This document shows positions 43,336 through 51,975 of a stretch of 64,000 nucleotides of DNA, piece by piece. Position numbers and translations under genes: made by a program. The notes beneath the pieces were generated by a model that saw only the letters and a program-made list of their open reading frames with translations, was not told the origin of the DNA and did not search any database. Source of the stretch: Burkholderia sp. MS389 (GTDB lineage Bacteria; Pseudomonadota; Gammaproteobacteria; Burkholderiales; Burkholderiaceae); NCBI RefSeq assembly GCF_016899425.1, contig NZ_CP045996.1, forward strand, positions 310,001 to 374,000, in the 5' to 3' direction. Each line of letters opens with the position of its first letter. Positions within the stretch are counted from its first letter, which is position 1.

Positions 43336-43953
43336 TCAGCGCCCGCCGCGTGCGACGGCGAGCGCGACGCCGAAGCCCACCAGCAGGCATCCGAACGTGC
43401 GATCGATCCAGTGCCGCAGCGACAGCAGGCGATCGCGGACAGCCGTGGCCGAGAAACAGATCGCCACGAGGCTGAACCAGCCGGCATGGGCGGCCGCGAT
43501 GAACGCGCCGTAGCCGATCTGCACGATCAACGGCGTGTCGGGCCGGACTGCCTGCATGAACAGGCTGACGATGAACACCGTGGTTTTGGGGTTCAGCGCA
43601 TTGGTCAGGAAGCCCGTGCGCAGCGCGGCGAGATCGGACAGCGGCGCGACGCTCGTGTCGGCTTGCACGCTGCCGGCTTTCGTCATGAGCATCTTTGCAC
43701 CGAGGTAGACCAGGTAGATCGCACCGATCAGCTTGACGGCATCGAAGAGCCACAGCGACTGACGGATCAGGAGCCCGACGCCCAGCAGCGTGTAGCTCAC
43801 GTGGACCGTCACGCCGAGCCCGATCCCGCATGCGGTGAGCACGCCGGAACGACGCGACAGCATCAGGCTGTTGCGCGTGACCATCGCGAAGTCCGGCCCC
43901 GGGCTGACGACGGCGAGCAGCGTAATGGTGACTACGACTATCAATTCGGTCAT
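43336..43953 (-). CDS. LysE/RhtB-family amino acid exporter
   Basis: 205 aa from ATG 43953 (AGGA 8 bases upstream). Five to six membrane segments. The family motif near the start, VSPGPDFAMVTRNSLMLSRRSG, is diagnostic, with FLTNALNPKTTVFIVSLFMQ in the middle. It exports an amino acid, homoserine-lactone-like or related small molecule; members of this family are usually paired with a LysR gene, and one diverges from it here at 44021. Confidence 0.9.
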   Translation of the reverse strand: MTELIVVVTITLLAVVSPGPDFAMVTRNSLMLSRRSGVLTACGIGLGVTVHVSYTLLGVGLLIRQSLWLFDAVKLIGAIYLVYLGAKMLMTKAGSVQADTSVAPLSDLAALRTGFLTNALNPKTTVFIVSLFMQAVRPDTPLIVQIGYGAFIAAAHAGWFSLVAICFSATAVRDRLLSLRHWIDRTFGCLLVGFGVALAVARGGR

Positions 43954-44020
43954 GGCGTTGTTCCTGCGAAGGATAGGTTGATGGCACAATCGTATCGATC
44001 GTGCTTCATCAGGAAAAACG

Positions 44021-44944
44021 ATGATTTCTGACCAGAATGGTGAGTCTGAATCACTATCGATTCGGACGAACCTGCCGTCGCTGATGGCGCTGCGCTGTTT
44101 CGAGGCCGCGGCGCGTCACGAGCATTTCAGTCGCGCGGCCGACGAGCTGTGCGTGACCCATGGCGCGGTCAGCCGCGCGGTGCGCTTGCTCGAGGACGAT
44201 CTGGGCGTGGCGCTGTTCGAGCGGCGCAGCCGTCGCGTGTTCCTGACCGAAGCGGGCCGCACACTCGCGCAGGCCGTCCATGACGGCCTGGGCCTGATGC
44301 GTCACGCCGCCCACGCGTTGCGCGCCGAGGCCGCCCGTGCGCGGCGTTCGGTGCTGTCGTGCGAGCCGACGCTCCTGATGCGCTGGCTGATCCCGCGCTG
44401 GCCGGATTTCCAGGCGCGGCACGCGGGCGTCGATATCCATCTGGCCGCCGCGGGCGGGCCGTTCTCGTTCGACAGCGGTGTCGACATGGCGATTCGTCGC
44501 AACGATTTCGCGTGGCCGGCGGGATATCACGCCGAGCATCTGTTCGCCGAGCGGGTGGCGCCGGTTTGCCGGCCGGACAAGGTCGGTGCGTGGTTTGCGT
44601 CGCGGCGCGGCGGCCGCACGTTGAAGCCCGACGCTGCGCTGCTGCATACGCGGACCCGGCCGGACGCATGGAACGCGTGGGCGGGGGCGGCGAATCAGCC
44701 GGCCGTGAACGGGCACGGGCAGAAGTTCGATCATTTCTATTTCAGTCTGCAAGCGGCCGTCGCGGGGCTGGGGGTAGCGATCGGGCCGTGGCACCTGGTG
44801 CGCGACGACATCGAAAGCGGTGTGCTGGTTGCGCCAATGGGGTTCGTCGAGGATGGATCGGATTACTACCTGTTGACGCCGGCGCCGGTGGCGGACGGGA
44901 GTGCGCAGGCGGCGTTGTTGGGGTGGTTGAGGGGGCGGGTTTGA
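44021..44944 (+). CDS. LysR-family regulator (GcvA-like)
   Basis: 307 aa. Helix-turn-helix at residues 20-50 (ALRCFEAAARHEHFSRAADE, LCVTHGAVSRAVRLLEDDLG), then the GcvA-type segment LSCEPTLLMRWLIPRWPDFQ. It is divergent from the LysE-type exporter gene and probably controls it in response to the exported amino acid. The start lies 67 bases from the exporter start, so the two share a compact control region. Confidence 0.87.
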   Translation: MISDQNGESESLSIRTNLPSLMALRCFEAAARHEHFSRAADELCVTHGAVSRAVRLLEDDLGVALFERRSRRVFLTEAGRTLAQAVHDGLGLMRHAAHALRAEAARARRSVLSCEPTLLMRWLIPRWPDFQARHAGVDIHLAAAGGPFSFDSGVDMAIRRNDFAWPAGYHAEHLFAERVAPVCRPDKVGAWFASRRGGRTLKPDAALLHTRTRPDAWNAWAGAANQPAVNGHGQKFDHFYFSLQAAVAGLGVAIGPWHLVRDDIESGVLVAPMGFVEDGSDYYLLTPAPVADGSAQAALLGWLRGRV

Positions 44945-45408
44945 CGGGGGCCGGTACTTCGTCGACGCTCGCTATCGATATCGACGCCCAAGACGATATT
45001 GTCGCTTATGGGGCAGACGCCATCTCGAATCGACATAGAGAATGCATGGTCTTGCCGATGCTTGCTCATGCCAGCCAGCGAACGGAAAATGCGTTGGCGG
45101 AGACGCGTTCGCAAGCCCGCCATTAGCGTGAACAGGCCCTGGCCCGACGCTGCATAGGGCGGCAGGATGTCGACCGGCTTTTATCGAAATGACGTGTCCC
45201 GGCGCGCGCACGTCGCTAAAAGAATCCCGATGCGTGCTTTACCGCCGCAACGAATCTGCGCCGATGAAGTCGCCGTCATTCTTCATCTTTTTGATACGGT
45301 TTTTAACGATGCACGCGCAAACCTGGGCGACGTCAGGCTGCAGCGACTATTTCCCCGTCGCGTTTAAATCTGCATCCTTTACCCGAAGGTCAACGACGAG
45401 GCGAAGCC
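44945..45408. other. intergenic region, no supported gene
   Basis: About 460 bases of lower GC content than the surroundings, especially 45220-45310. Open frames here lack ribosome sites and family features. The AT-rich end probably carries the cupin promoter. Lower GC hints at foreign or decayed DNA. Confidence 0.4.
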
Positions 45409-45741
45409 ATGCAACTTCAAACCGGTAATTTATTCAGCGTCGAAGGGCGGCGCGGCGGCGACGAGCGAATCGACATGCTCGTCGAGAACTCGCGCGTGAA
45501 TGTCGAGCGAATCGTGTCGATGGGGCATGCGAGCCCGGCCGGGTTCTGGTATGACGACCCGCGGGCCGAATGGGTCGTGCTGCTATCCGGCGCGGCCGTG
45601 CTCGAATTCGAAGAGAATGCGACGCGGCTCGATATGCGCGCCGGAGATTACGTACTGATCGAGCCGCATTGCCGTCATCGTGTCGTATGGACGCGTGACG
45701 AATTGCAAACCGTCTGGCTTGCGATCTATTACGAACGCTGA
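45409..45741 (+). CDS. single-domain cupin protein
   Basis: 110 aa. A single cupin barrel: AEWVVLLSGAAVLEFEENAT matches motif 1, though the usual first His pair is replaced. RAGDYVLIEPHCRHRV matches motif 2 with its His. Small cupins bind a metal or ligand and serve as isomerases, dioxygenases or sensors. GAGG lies 9 bases upstream of the ATG. It stands alone with no clear operon partner, so no substrate can be proposed. Confidence 0.8.
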   Translation: MQLQTGNLFSVEGRRGGDERIDMLVENSRVNVERIVSMGHASPAGFWYDDPRAEWVVLLSGAAVLEFEENATRLDMRAGDYVLIEPHCRHRVVWTRDELQTVWLAIYYER

Positions 45742-45914
45742 AGAAAGGATGGGCGTGCGGCACGGTCGGTGGATCAATCCGTGCACGACACGCCGATCGG
45801 GCAAAACCTCGTCAACCGGAGCGGCCATGGAATACCGCCGGTATCGATGCCCCCAATCAATGCCCAACTTGCCGGGCAGCGTGTTGAATCACGCGCCGGC
45901 CCATGCGGGGAATC

Positions 45915-46214
45915 TTATTCCTGGATCAGGAATCGATTGCGATTCTTCGCATCCTTGATCCATGCGGGCGCGCGACCGCGGCCCGACCAGGTGGCCCCGG
46001 TCTTCGGATCGCGATACTTGGCCTGCACGGGGGCGCCCGCCTGTTTGGCCGGCCGACCGCGGCGCGTACCGAAAATGTCTTTTTCGGTAATGCCGTATTC
46101 CGCGACTTTGGTGCGGATGTCGTCGACGATCGCCTGGAATTCAGCGGCGCGCGCTGCTTCGGCTTTCTCGGCCAAAGCATCCATTTGGGCTTTCAGTTCC
46201 TTGTAAGTTGCCAT
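45915..46214 (-). CDS. H-NS-family nucleoid protein
   Basis: 99 aa. Residues 1-45 form the coiled-coil oligomerisation part (ATYKELKAQMDALAEKAEAA). The C-terminal DNA-binding domain carries the core motif YRDPKTGATWSGRGRAPAWI. The linker GTRRGRPAKQAGAP has the R-G-R-P AT-hook seen in BpH3/Bv3F-type proteins. Burkholderia genomes carry many such short copies. It silences AT-rich DNA, and it sits beside the lower-GC region of this window. Confidence 0.93.
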   Translation of the reverse strand: MATYKELKAQMDALAEKAEAARAAEFQAIVDDIRTKVAEYGITEKDIFGTRRGRPAKQAGAPVQAKYRDPKTGATWSGRGRAPAWIKDAKNRNRFLIQE

Positions 46215-46440
46215 ATATCACTCTTCAGGTTGTGTCCATACATGATAGCGGTTTCAGCTGAAATAATGAAGAAAATTGCTCCGACTACGAATTCCATTGT
46301 CGATATCGCAATGGATGACTGCTTCGAACACCTGAGAAGTGGCTCGGCGGGATCGTTTGCGTCCGATCTTCTCGTGCGGGACAAGCTTCGGAGACTCAAT
46401 TATTCTTTATCTTTTTTCAGAGGGATTGGGGAATTCACTG

Positions 46441-46929
46441 ATGAACAGGGATGAAAAGCTGAAACAGGTCGCAGCCGAATTCGGATTCGATCCGGACGAA
46501 ACGATCAGGATCGGCGGAAAGTACACGCCGGTCGTGATCGACGGAAGCACCGCCTACATTGCCGGCCAGGTGCCGCGAATCGGGGAAGTCGTGCATTTCG
46601 TCGGTATCGTCGGCGAATCCGTTTCACTCGAAGACGGCCGCCGCGCGGCCGGCATTTCCGCGCTGCGCGCGCTGGCGCTGATCCGTAAGCAGTGCGGCAC
46701 GCTCGATGCGATCGCAACGGTGCCGCGCATGACCGTGTACGTGCGAAGCGCGCCCGGCTTCACGATGCAAAGCGAAGTGGCCGACGGCGCGTCGGACGTG
46801 TTGGTCGCGGTGCTCGGCGACGCCGGCGTCCATACGCGTTCGTCGGTCGGCGTGCTGCAATTGCCGAAGGGTGCGTCGGTCGAAGCCGATTTCATTTTCG
46901 GGCTGACTCGCGGCGGCGTCGCCGGTTGA
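46441..46929 (+). CDS. RidA (YjgF/UK114) family protein
   Basis: 162 aa. ATG 46441 follows GGGGAA. The family segments YIAGQVPRIGEVVHFVGIVG, then RAAGISALRALALIRKQCGT and MTVYVRSAPGFTMQSEVADG, place it in the longer RidA subgroup. RidA proteins deaminate reactive enamine/imine intermediates from PLP enzymes. The last strand has SVGVLQLPKGASVEADFIF; the usual catalytic Arg at this point reads Val/Leu here, so the activity may differ. Divergent from the H-NS gene across an AT-rich control region. Confidence 0.82.
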   Translation: MNRDEKLKQVAAEFGFDPDETIRIGGKYTPVVIDGSTAYIAGQVPRIGEVVHFVGIVGESVSLEDGRRAAGISALRALALIRKQCGTLDAIATVPRMTVYVRSAPGFTMQSEVADGASDVLVAVLGDAGVHTRSSVGVLQLPKGASVEADFIFGLTRGGVAG

Positions 46930-46974
46930 TTCGGGATCACCGCGGCGACGGGACAGCGGCCCGCGTTGTATCGA

Positions 46975-47512
46975 TCAGTGCGCCTGCGCGAGCGGGCGGC
47001 GTCGGGCGTCATCCCGGTCCATTCGTTGAATGCGCGGAAGAACGAATTCGGATCCTGGTAACCGAGCAGGAGCGCGATCTGACTGTAGGGCAGGTCCGAG
47101 CGATCGAGGGGATGCCACGCGAGCTTCTCGCGGACTTCCGCCAGCAGGGTTTTGAAGTTCGCGCCTTCGTCGCCGAGCCGCCGCTGCAGCGTCCGCTTGC
47201 TGATCGCAAGCGTTTGCGCGACGCCGTCCGCGGTGGCTGGGGGCTGACGTCGCGCGGCAGCGTGACGGCGCGCGCCGACAGCTCGGTGCGGGTCGCCAGT
47301 CGCGCGAGTTTCACGAAGAAGCCGGGTTCGGCCGCGACCAGCGTGCCGGGCGGCGGGATGTCGCGCTCGAGGAAATCGACGGCGAGAGTCAGCGCGTCGG
47401 CCTCGTGCGACACGCGCAACCGGACCGGGCCGATCAGCGGCTTGAACTGGCCGATGCGCCGGAGCGCGATCTCCAGGTTCGGGCTGCACAACGCGGCGAA
47501 CAGCGGCGGATC
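46975..47512 (-). pseudogene. AraC-family regulator, truncated and frameshifted
   Basis: The 3' two thirds of an AraC regulator with an arabinose-binding-type N-domain remain. One frame reads LCSPNLEIALRRIGQFKPLI, then SVTLP-like material. After a frameshift near 47245 the other frame gives VAQTLAISKRTLQRRLGDEG and IALLLGYQDPNSFFRAFNEW. The 5' end is replaced by the truncated epimerase gene. Both lesions would inactivate it. Confidence 0.75.
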
Positions 47513-48171
47513 GTGCCGTTGCCCATTTGCCGCACGATCTCGAAGCTCTCCGACGTCGCGTACGGATTGATACCCGGCCCGATCACGAGCGACGGATTGA
47601 TGGTCACGAGATCCCGGCGTTGCTGCGGGCGGGCAATCTTCCACGCTTCGCGCTCGGCAACGGTCTTCGAATACGAATAGGGCTGATGGGTCGGCGACGA
47701 GCTGGTGTTCCAGACCGCTTCGGTGAACACACCATCGGGCGTCACGGCGAGATCGGCATTGTCGCCGTAGATCGCCGCGCAACTGCGGGTCAGCACGACG
47801 CGCCGCACCGACGGCGTGCGGTTTGCCGTCTCGAGCACGTTGCGCGTGCCGAGCAGCGCCGGATCGACCAGCGCCTTCTTCGGATCGCGAACGGTGACGG
47901 TGAACGGCGACGCGGTGTGGAACACGGTCCCGCAACCCGCCATCGCGTCCGCGTACGACCCGGGTTCGAGCAGGTCCGCGCGGAAATGGCGGATCGTGCC
48001 GGGCTTGCCGGCCGCGATGCGCTGGAGGTGCGCGAGCTTGTCCGGGCTGTCGGGGTCGCGGACGGCCGCATGGACCGTCAGGCCGGCTTCGAGCAGCCGC
48101 TGCACGAGCCAGCCCGCGACGTACCCGGTCGCGCCGGTGACCATGACGGGAAGGTCGGTATCGATATTCAT
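47512..48171 (-). pseudogene. NAD-dependent epimerase/dihydroflavonol-reductase-like, 3' truncated
   Basis: From ATG 48171 it encodes a normal start (VMVTGATGYVAGWLVQRLLE), the usual pocket (GTVFHTASPF), the catalytic Ser/Tyr/Lys elements (LTRSCAAIYG, YSYSKTVAER) and then INPSLVIGPGINPYATSES. The family sequence ends at RQMGNGT near 47512, where AraC sequence begins. About 110 C-terminal residues that form the substrate pocket are missing. The fused protein would continue into meaningless sequence, so function is unlikely. Confidence 0.75.
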
Positions 48172-48765
48172 GAAGGAATTCCGTTGCAGAGGGGATGCGC
48201 CATTTGCGCGCCGCTTCACTCGCAAAGCGCGCCAATCGACATGCAGGGGCGACAGGCGGCGCGAGACTGGCACACCATGCCCGGCTTCCAGTCGAAGGGG
48301 CTACGACTGGAACGACGATGCCGTGCGTTGGAACATCGCAACGCGTGCGACGAAGCCGCACGTCGCTGCCTGCGGCCGATTCATCAGACGTGAAAGCGCA
48401 CGCTTCGCCGGAATGCTCGCCGTCGTGCTGCTGCGCAACGAGCCGCCGCGCCAGCCGGCCGTTTTTACCCCGTCCTTTCCGGAAGTCATCGCCTGACCCA
48501 TATCAACCGGCATCCCCAGTTTTGGGGATGCCGGCGCCGAACGGTGCGCCTACGATGGTCAACGGGGCATCGCGACCGGATGTCGCCAGGACAATCGGAC
48601 AGGCCTGTCGTTCCTTTGTCGATCGCTGTGTGCGTCCGCACAATCGATTGACATGATCGGCGCGTACGCTGATGCGCAACGTATGCGGCGCGTCGTCGGC
48701 GCCGCGGACGATCGCGGGTGGGTGACGGAAGGCCTGATGTCGTATTTCGGGGAATTTCAATCGAT
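48172..48765. other. intergenic region, no supported gene
   Basis: About 590 bases between the damaged epimerase gene (-) and a small gene (+). The open frames are Arg-rich and lack ribosome sites. GCATCCCCAGTTTTGGGGATGC (about 48512-48533) is a strong hairpin (GCATCCCCA/TGGGGATGC) that may end a lost transcript. Confidence 0.45.
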
Positions 48766-49017
48766 ATGCTCGCACGAGACTATGTGGAACGTGAGCTCTC
48801 TCACATCCAGAGAATGGTGGCGCTGCTGGACAGCGAGACGGCCGTCGTCGATGTGTCGATGTCGGGCGCGGGGCGCGTCCGGCATCCGAGATACTGGCGC
48901 GGGCGTATCGAGGAACTGCTGGCGACGCCCGACGTGCCGCGTCACGTCAGAAAGCTGAGCGAAGCGGTGCTCGCGAAGATCGACGAGATGGAAGCGCGGT
49001 TCACCGCGATGAAGTAA
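48766..49017 (+). CDS. small protein of unknown function
   Basis: 83 aa from ATG 48766, with GGGGAA 11 bases upstream. Mostly helical and charged (YVERELSHIQRMVALLDSET, SEAVLAKIDEMEARFTAMK), with a basic middle part GAGRVRHPRYWRGRIEELL. No signal or membrane segment. Similar small proteins occur in Burkholderia, but I cannot name a family. Confidence 0.5.
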   Translation: MLARDYVERELSHIQRMVALLDSETAVVDVSMSGAGRVRHPRYWRGRIEELLATPDVPRHVRKLSEAVLAKIDEMEARFTAMK

Positions 49018-49028
49018 GTGCCTCGTCG

Positions 49029-49068
49029 GACCGGGCGGCCAAACGCGTTCCCGTCGCGTCGCCCGGTC
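49029..49068 (+). terminator. hairpin after the small gene
   Basis: GACCGGGCG (49029-49037) pairs perfectly with CGCCCGGTC (49060-49068), with a 22-base loop. It is 12 bases after the stop codon and followed by GAAAA rather than a T-run. Confidence 0.45.
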
Positions 49069-49210
49069 GAAAACGAGCGTTACGTCTGACGAGAACCGGT
49101 AATAAGCGTGGTATTTCGATCAAACCTGCATCGGCAATTTGAACAATGAGGCCGATTGAGTAAGATGCCCGAACGGCGTTCGATAAAAACGCACGGCACG
49201 GGGTGGCCAG

Positions 49211-50302
49211 ATGCAGATGAACGGGGTGGTTCCATCGACATGGATCGATGACGTCTACGCTGCGGCGCTGGGCGACCAGCGATGGGAAGCGGTGCTGGAC
49301 GGGCTGCGTTTGTCCGTCGGCGTCCGCATGGCGACGCTGCTGTCGTTCGACGACGCGGCGCGGCTGCCGGCGATCGAGCGGGCGGCCGGCGACGATCCGT
49401 CATGGGTCGCCGCGTGCCACCGCCGCTACAACACCGAGTTCTACCTGTACGACCCGGTCGTGCCGGTTGCCGCCGACTGGCAGGCAGGGCGCTGGTTCGA
49501 GGACGTCAGGCACTTGTCGGTGCGGCAGCGCACACATGGCGTGTTCTATCGGGAATTCCTGCAGCCGTTCGGGCTTGGCAGCATCTCGGGCCTGTACATC
49601 CATCGCGGCGAGGGCGCCAGCGCTTTCCTCAGCGTACAGAGCGGCCTCGAATCGCAAGGGCTGTCCGACGAGCAGCGCCGCACCATCGAAATCATGGGCG
49701 CCCACATCAGCCGCGCACTGCGCATCCACGCACGCATCGGCGAGCTCGAAGCCCGCGTGGCCGCCGCGGAATCGGCGCTCGACGCGGTGCCCGTGCCGGT
49801 ATTCCTGCTCGGCGCGCAGCGCGAGCTGCGCTATACGAACCGCGCGGCCGAGCAGCTGATCGCCGCCGAACCCGCGCTGCGGATCCTGAACGGCCGTTTC
49901 GCGCCGGAAGGCTGCGTCGACGATGCGCAATGGCGGCATGCATTCGCACGCGGCGGGCTGTTGCTGCGTCGTGCGACCGGCGAGCCGCTGCCGCTTGCGT
50001 TGATCCCCGTTCCCGAACAGTCGCGCCTCGCGCGCGAACGGCCCGGCGTCGCGGCGCTGATGACGGCCGCCGACCTGCGTTCGCCATCGGCGCGCGCGCA
50101 GCGCTTGCGGGTGTTCTACGGGCTGTCGTCGGCGGAAGCCGATCTCGCCGTGCTGCTGTGCTGCGACGGGCGCTCGCCGCAGGAATGCGCGGCGCTGCGC
50201 GGCGTGTCGATCGGCACGGTCCGCGCGCAGATCAAGTCGATCTACACGAAGACCGACGTGGCGCGCGCCGCGCAGCTGACGTCGCTGGTCATGCAGACCT
50301 GA
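49211..50302 (+). CDS. LuxR-type helix-turn-helix regulator
   Basis: 363 aa. The C-terminal 65 residues form a LuxR-type helix-turn-helix (LSSAEADLAVLLCCDGRSPQ, ECAALRGVSIGTVRAQIKSI). The N-terminal 300 residues have no acyl-homoserine-lactone domain. Residues about 190-260 look PAS-like (ALDAVPVPVFLLGAQRELRY, TNRAAEQLI). It is therefore an orphan regulator sensing something other than AHL. It stands alone, and its targets are unknown. Confidence 0.83.
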   Translation: MQMNGVVPSTWIDDVYAAALGDQRWEAVLDGLRLSVGVRMATLLSFDDAARLPAIERAAGDDPSWVAACHRRYNTEFYLYDPVVPVAADWQAGRWFEDVRHLSVRQRTHGVFYREFLQPFGLGSISGLYIHRGEGASAFLSVQSGLESQGLSDEQRRTIEIMGAHISRALRIHARIGELEARVAAAESALDAVPVPVFLLGAQRELRYTNRAAEQLIAAEPALRILNGRFAPEGCVDDAQWRHAFARGGLLLRRATGEPLPLALIPVPEQSRLARERPGVAALMTAADLRSPSARAQRLRVFYGLSSAEADLAVLLCCDGRSPQECAALRGVSIGTVRAQIKSIYTKTDVARAAQLTSLVMQT

Positions 50303-50310
50303 GCGATCGA

Positions 50311-50335
50311 TGCGCGCGGGCGCGCCTGCGTTTTT
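50311..50335 (+). terminator. GC-rich hairpin with T-run after the LuxR-type gene
   Basis: GCGCG-CGGG-CGCGC (from 50312) is followed by CTGCG and then TTTTT (50331-50335). This is a reasonable intrinsic terminator, 10 bases after the stop codon. Confidence 0.5.
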
Positions 50336-50337
50336 AC

Positions 50338-50532
50338 CTATCCGCCGCCGATTCCCTGCAGGATCTTGCCGGTCCCGCCGCAGACGGTGCACGCCTGTCC
50401 CTCCACCATGCCGGTGCCGCGGCAGACGCGGCACGTGTCCTCGCCGATGCCCGGCGCGTCGGCAGGGCCTTCGTCGCCGGCGTTCGGTGGGGTAGCCGGG
50501 TCGGGCGGCGCTGATCGCTTCGTGATCGACAT
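50338..50532 (-). CDS. DnaJ-type zinc-finger mini protein
   Basis: 64 aa from ATG 50532, with a strong AAAGGAG 6 bases upstream. The C-terminal half has two DnaJ-type repeats, C-R-V-C-R-G-T-G and C-T-V-C-G-G-T-G, which together bind one zinc ion. The N-terminal half is a Pro/Ala-rich linker. Such mini proteins resemble the central domain of DnaJ and may serve in disulfide or metal handling. It is expressed alone. Confidence 0.75.
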   Translation of the reverse strand: MSITKRSAPPDPATPPNAGDEGPADAPGIGEDTCRVCRGTGMVEGQACTVCGGTGKILQGIGGG

Positions 50533-50988
50533 GACTGGCTCCTTTCGCGTTTCACGCGGTGGCGGCGCGCATCGCGCGTGCCTGTCAGGCGGCGCGCCCG
50601 TCGACCACGGATCGATCGCGCGGGTTATCGCGGCGGCGCGGCAATATTGTTGTCAGTCATCACATGACAACAATGAATGAAGCGAAAGAAGGCCGTCAGG
50701 CGGGTGGAAACTGCGACGTCGACGGCCAATCCGCTCGCCGAGCGTTTCCGGAAAACGTTTCGCAAAAAAGTACGAAAACGGAGCATCCAGCTTTCGGATT
50801 GCCCCGTAAGCGCTTGATGACAGACGTTATAGGGGTATGCACCAAGTGAGTTAAACGATTAACCGACGTACATTCGCTCCACACGTCATACGACGTATGA
50901 CTCTGCGGTTCGGGGAAGCGCGTCGGGGAAGTCCGCGCGGGCCGCCGGATCGCCGCACAACAACGATCGACCATCCAGGAGACTCACC
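50533..50988. other. control region of the TRAP operon
   Basis: About 455 bases between the zinc-finger gene (-) and dctP (+). AT-rich from 50640 to 50880. The 17-base palindrome at 50885-50901 lies in its last part. No gene is supported. Confidence 0.5.
50885..50901. promoter_or_regulatory. 17-bp palindrome, probable GntR-type operator of the TRAP operon
   Basis: GTCATACG, A, CGTATGAC: a perfect 8-bp inverted repeat around one base. It lies 88 bases before the dctP start codon. The core CATAC-N3-GTATG equals that at 13659-13677. TRAP operons for sugar acids are often under GntR-family repressors, but none is adjacent here. Confidence 0.6.
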
Positions 50989-51975
50989 ATGAAGCACCGA
51001 TTCACCGGCTCCCGTACCGCCCTGGCCGTTGCCTTGATGGCCGGCTTCGCGCTGTCCGCGCAGGCGCGTGTGTTCCGCTCGGCGGACGTGCACGGCGACA
51101 ATTTTCCGACCAACATGGCCGTGAAGTTCATGGGCGACGCGCTGTCGAAGCAGACGGGCGGCAAGGACTCGATCAAGGTGTTCGGCAACAGCGCGCTCGG
51201 CTCCGAGAAGGACACGGTCGACCAGGTGCGGATCGGCGCGATCGACATGGCGCGCGTGAACGGCGCGTCGTTCAACGAGATCGTGCCGGAATCGCTGATC
51301 CCGTCGTTCCCGTTCCTGTTCCGCGACGTCGACCATTTCCGCAAGGCGATGTACGGCCCGGCCGGCCAGAAGATCCTCGATGCGTTTACCGCGAAGGGGA
51401 TGATCGCGCTGACGTTCTACGAGAGCGGCGCGCGCTCGATCTACGCGAAGCGCCCGGTGCGCTCGCCGGCCGACATGAAGGGGCTGAAGGTGCGCGTGCA
51501 ACCGTCGGACCTGATGGTCGACGAGATCCGCGCGATGGGCGGCACGCCGACGCCGATGCCGTTCGCCGAGGTATACACGGGCCTGAAGACGGGCCTCGTC
51601 GATGCGGCGGAAAACAACCTGCCGTCGTACGAGGAAACCAAGCACTACGAAGTGGCGCCCGATTACTCGGAAACGCAGCATGCGATGACGCCGGAAGTGC
51701 TGGTGTTCTCGAAGAAGATCTGGGACACGCTGTCGCCGCAGGAGCAGGCGGCGATCCGGAAGGCGGCGGCCGATTCGGTGCCGTACTACCAGAAGCTGTG
51801 GACCGCGCGCGAGGCGTCCGCGCAGCAGCTGGTGACGAAGGGCGGCGCGAAGATCCTGCCGGCCGCGCAGATCGACCGCGCGGCATTCGTGAAGGCGATG
51901 CAGCCGCTGTGGACCAAGTATGAAAAGACGCCGCAGATGAAGCAGATCGTCGACGAGATCGAGGCCACCAAGTGA
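50989..51975 (+). CDS. dctP: TRAP transporter solute-binding protein (DctP type)
   Basis: 328 aa. Signal peptide with cleavage after AQA (LAVALMAGFALSAQARVFRS). The mature protein has the DctP fold: MGDALSKQTGGKDSIKVFGN, then VRIGAIDMARVNGASF and KGLKVRVQPSDLMVDEIRAM, the last carrying the arginine that binds the ligand carboxylate. A GGAG ribosome site precedes the ATG. It captures an organic acid in the periplasm for the DctQM membrane pair. The lactonase downstream suggests a sugar acid. Confidence 0.92.
   Translation: MKHRFTGSRTALAVALMAGFALSAQARVFRSADVHGDNFPTNMAVKFMGDALSKQTGGKDSIKVFGNSALGSEKDTVDQVRIGAIDMARVNGASFNEIVPESLIPSFPFLFRDVDHFRKAMYGPAGQKILDAFTAKGMIALTFYESGARSIYAKRPVRSPADMKGLKVRVQPSDLMVDEIRAMGGTPTPMPFAEVYTGLKTGLVDAAENNLPSYEETKHYEVAPDYSETQHAMTPEVLVFSKKIWDTLSPQEQAAIRKAAADSVPYYQKLWTAREASAQQLVTKGGAKILPAAQIDRAAFVKAMQPLWTKYEKTPQMKQIVDEIEATK

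Noticed and set aside
45167..45367. 66-codon plus-strand frame before the cupin gene
   Set aside because: No ribosome site or hydrophobic/structural pattern; its region is probably regulatory.
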